Of a stretch of 40,600 nt of DNA, positions 40,447 to 40,600 are shown piece after piece. The position numbers and the translations under genes were made by a program. This DNA is from a virus. Under the pieces are notes generated by a model that was not told where the DNA came from, ran no database searches, and saw only the letters and a program-made list of their open reading frames with translations. The number at the start of each line of letters is the position of its first letter. The stretch's first letter is position 1. Where the stretch lies: IMG/VR virus record IMGVR_UViG_3300029309_000097, positions 1 to 40,600 of that record; one strand, written 5' to 3'.

Positions 40447-40600
40447 AAATAAAGGATGACAGGTGAAAAATGTACGATAATATCAAATTTACGTCCAACA
40501 AGGACGAATATAAAAGAAACTACAACAGAAATTTCCAAATGATTAAATCAGAAATTCTTAACATCACATCACCCGTATGTCTTTTTCAATTTGCTTGGTT
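39037..40600 (+). repeat. Identical overlap block, copy 2 (same as 1185-2748)
   Basis: Matches 1185-2748 at an offset of 37,852 without a visible difference, through the polymerase C terminus, the intergenic AGGATGACAGGTG stretch and the first 131 bases of the SSB gene, until the window ends. It marks closure of the genome unit. Confidence 0.9.
40470..40600 (+). CDS. Single-stranded DNA-binding protein, 5' part (cut by window end)
   Basis: The first 43 codons of the gp2.5-like SSB gene, the same as at 2618-2748. Truncated only because the window ends here. Confidence 0.85.
   Translation, partial: MYDNIKFTSNKDEYKRNYNRNFQMIKSEILNITSPVCLFQFAW

Overview
The window is slightly more than one genome length of a T7-like podovirus (Autographivirales type). 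It has a single-subunit RNA polymerase, gp2.5-, gp3-, gp4- and gp6-like replication proteins, then portal, scaffold, capsid, tail tubes, internal virion proteins, tail fibres and terminase in T7 order, nearly all on the + strand. Base composition is AT-rich by eye. The closest overall resemblance is to marine cyanobacterial podoviruses. This rests on the 'YHDGNNS' fibre repeats with an S74 chaperone, the small basic head-region proteins, the secreted Ser/Thr/Gly-rich protein cassette, and a candidate attP derived from a tRNA-Leu(UAA) gene. A SAR11-like host cannot be excluded from sequence alone.

Layout. 1-144: end of an unidentified ORF abutting the 3' half of a tRNA-Leu(UAA) gene (candidate attP). 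201-5978: RNA polymerase, ssDNA-binding protein, endonuclease I, primase-helicase and 5'-3' exonuclease. No DNA polymerase gene is present; the helicase and exonuclease genes, which flank it in T7, overlap by one base. 5979-6119: terminator and promoter region. 6120-11464: connector region, portal, scaffold, a run of tiny basic proteins, capsid, and a strong terminator just behind the capsid gene (the position of T7 Tphi). 11468-28378: tail tubes A and B, internal virion proteins (gp13-, gp14-, gp15-, gp16-like), a tailspike with a pectate-lyase-like beta-helix, and a 1559-residue fibre with an S74 chaperone. 28406-32510: an accessory cassette of small + strand genes facing a block of minus-strand genes encoding secreted proteins. 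32555-35121: small terminase, a cytosine-methyltransferase-like protein and large terminase. 35122-35787: 666 bases without a gene, rich in repeats, where the physical genome ends and early promoters are expected. 35788-38060: small early genes in ATGA-overlapping order, leading into a second copy of the RNA polymerase (38053-40446) and the start of a second ssDNA-binding gene.

The second polymerase copy is 37,852 bases downstream of the first. From 1185 to 2748 the two appear identical to 39037-40600, but the first ~980 bases diverge (about 25 amino-acid differences) and the upstream contexts are unrelated: attP on the left, the early operon on the right. The simplest reading is a circularly permuted metagenomic contig whose two ends come from co-occurring strains, one with an attP module next to the polymerase and one without.

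How it works together (inference from T7): host RNA polymerase reads the early operon from promoters in 35.1-35.8 kb and makes the phage polymerase. That enzyme probably recognises a 15-base motif, TTAWTATCNNWAGYG, which I found at the three main + strand intergenic regions (6076, 10057, 36864). Replication uses phage primase-helicase, SSB, endonuclease and exonuclease, presumably with the host DNA polymerase. Virion assembly and packaging follow the T7 plan.
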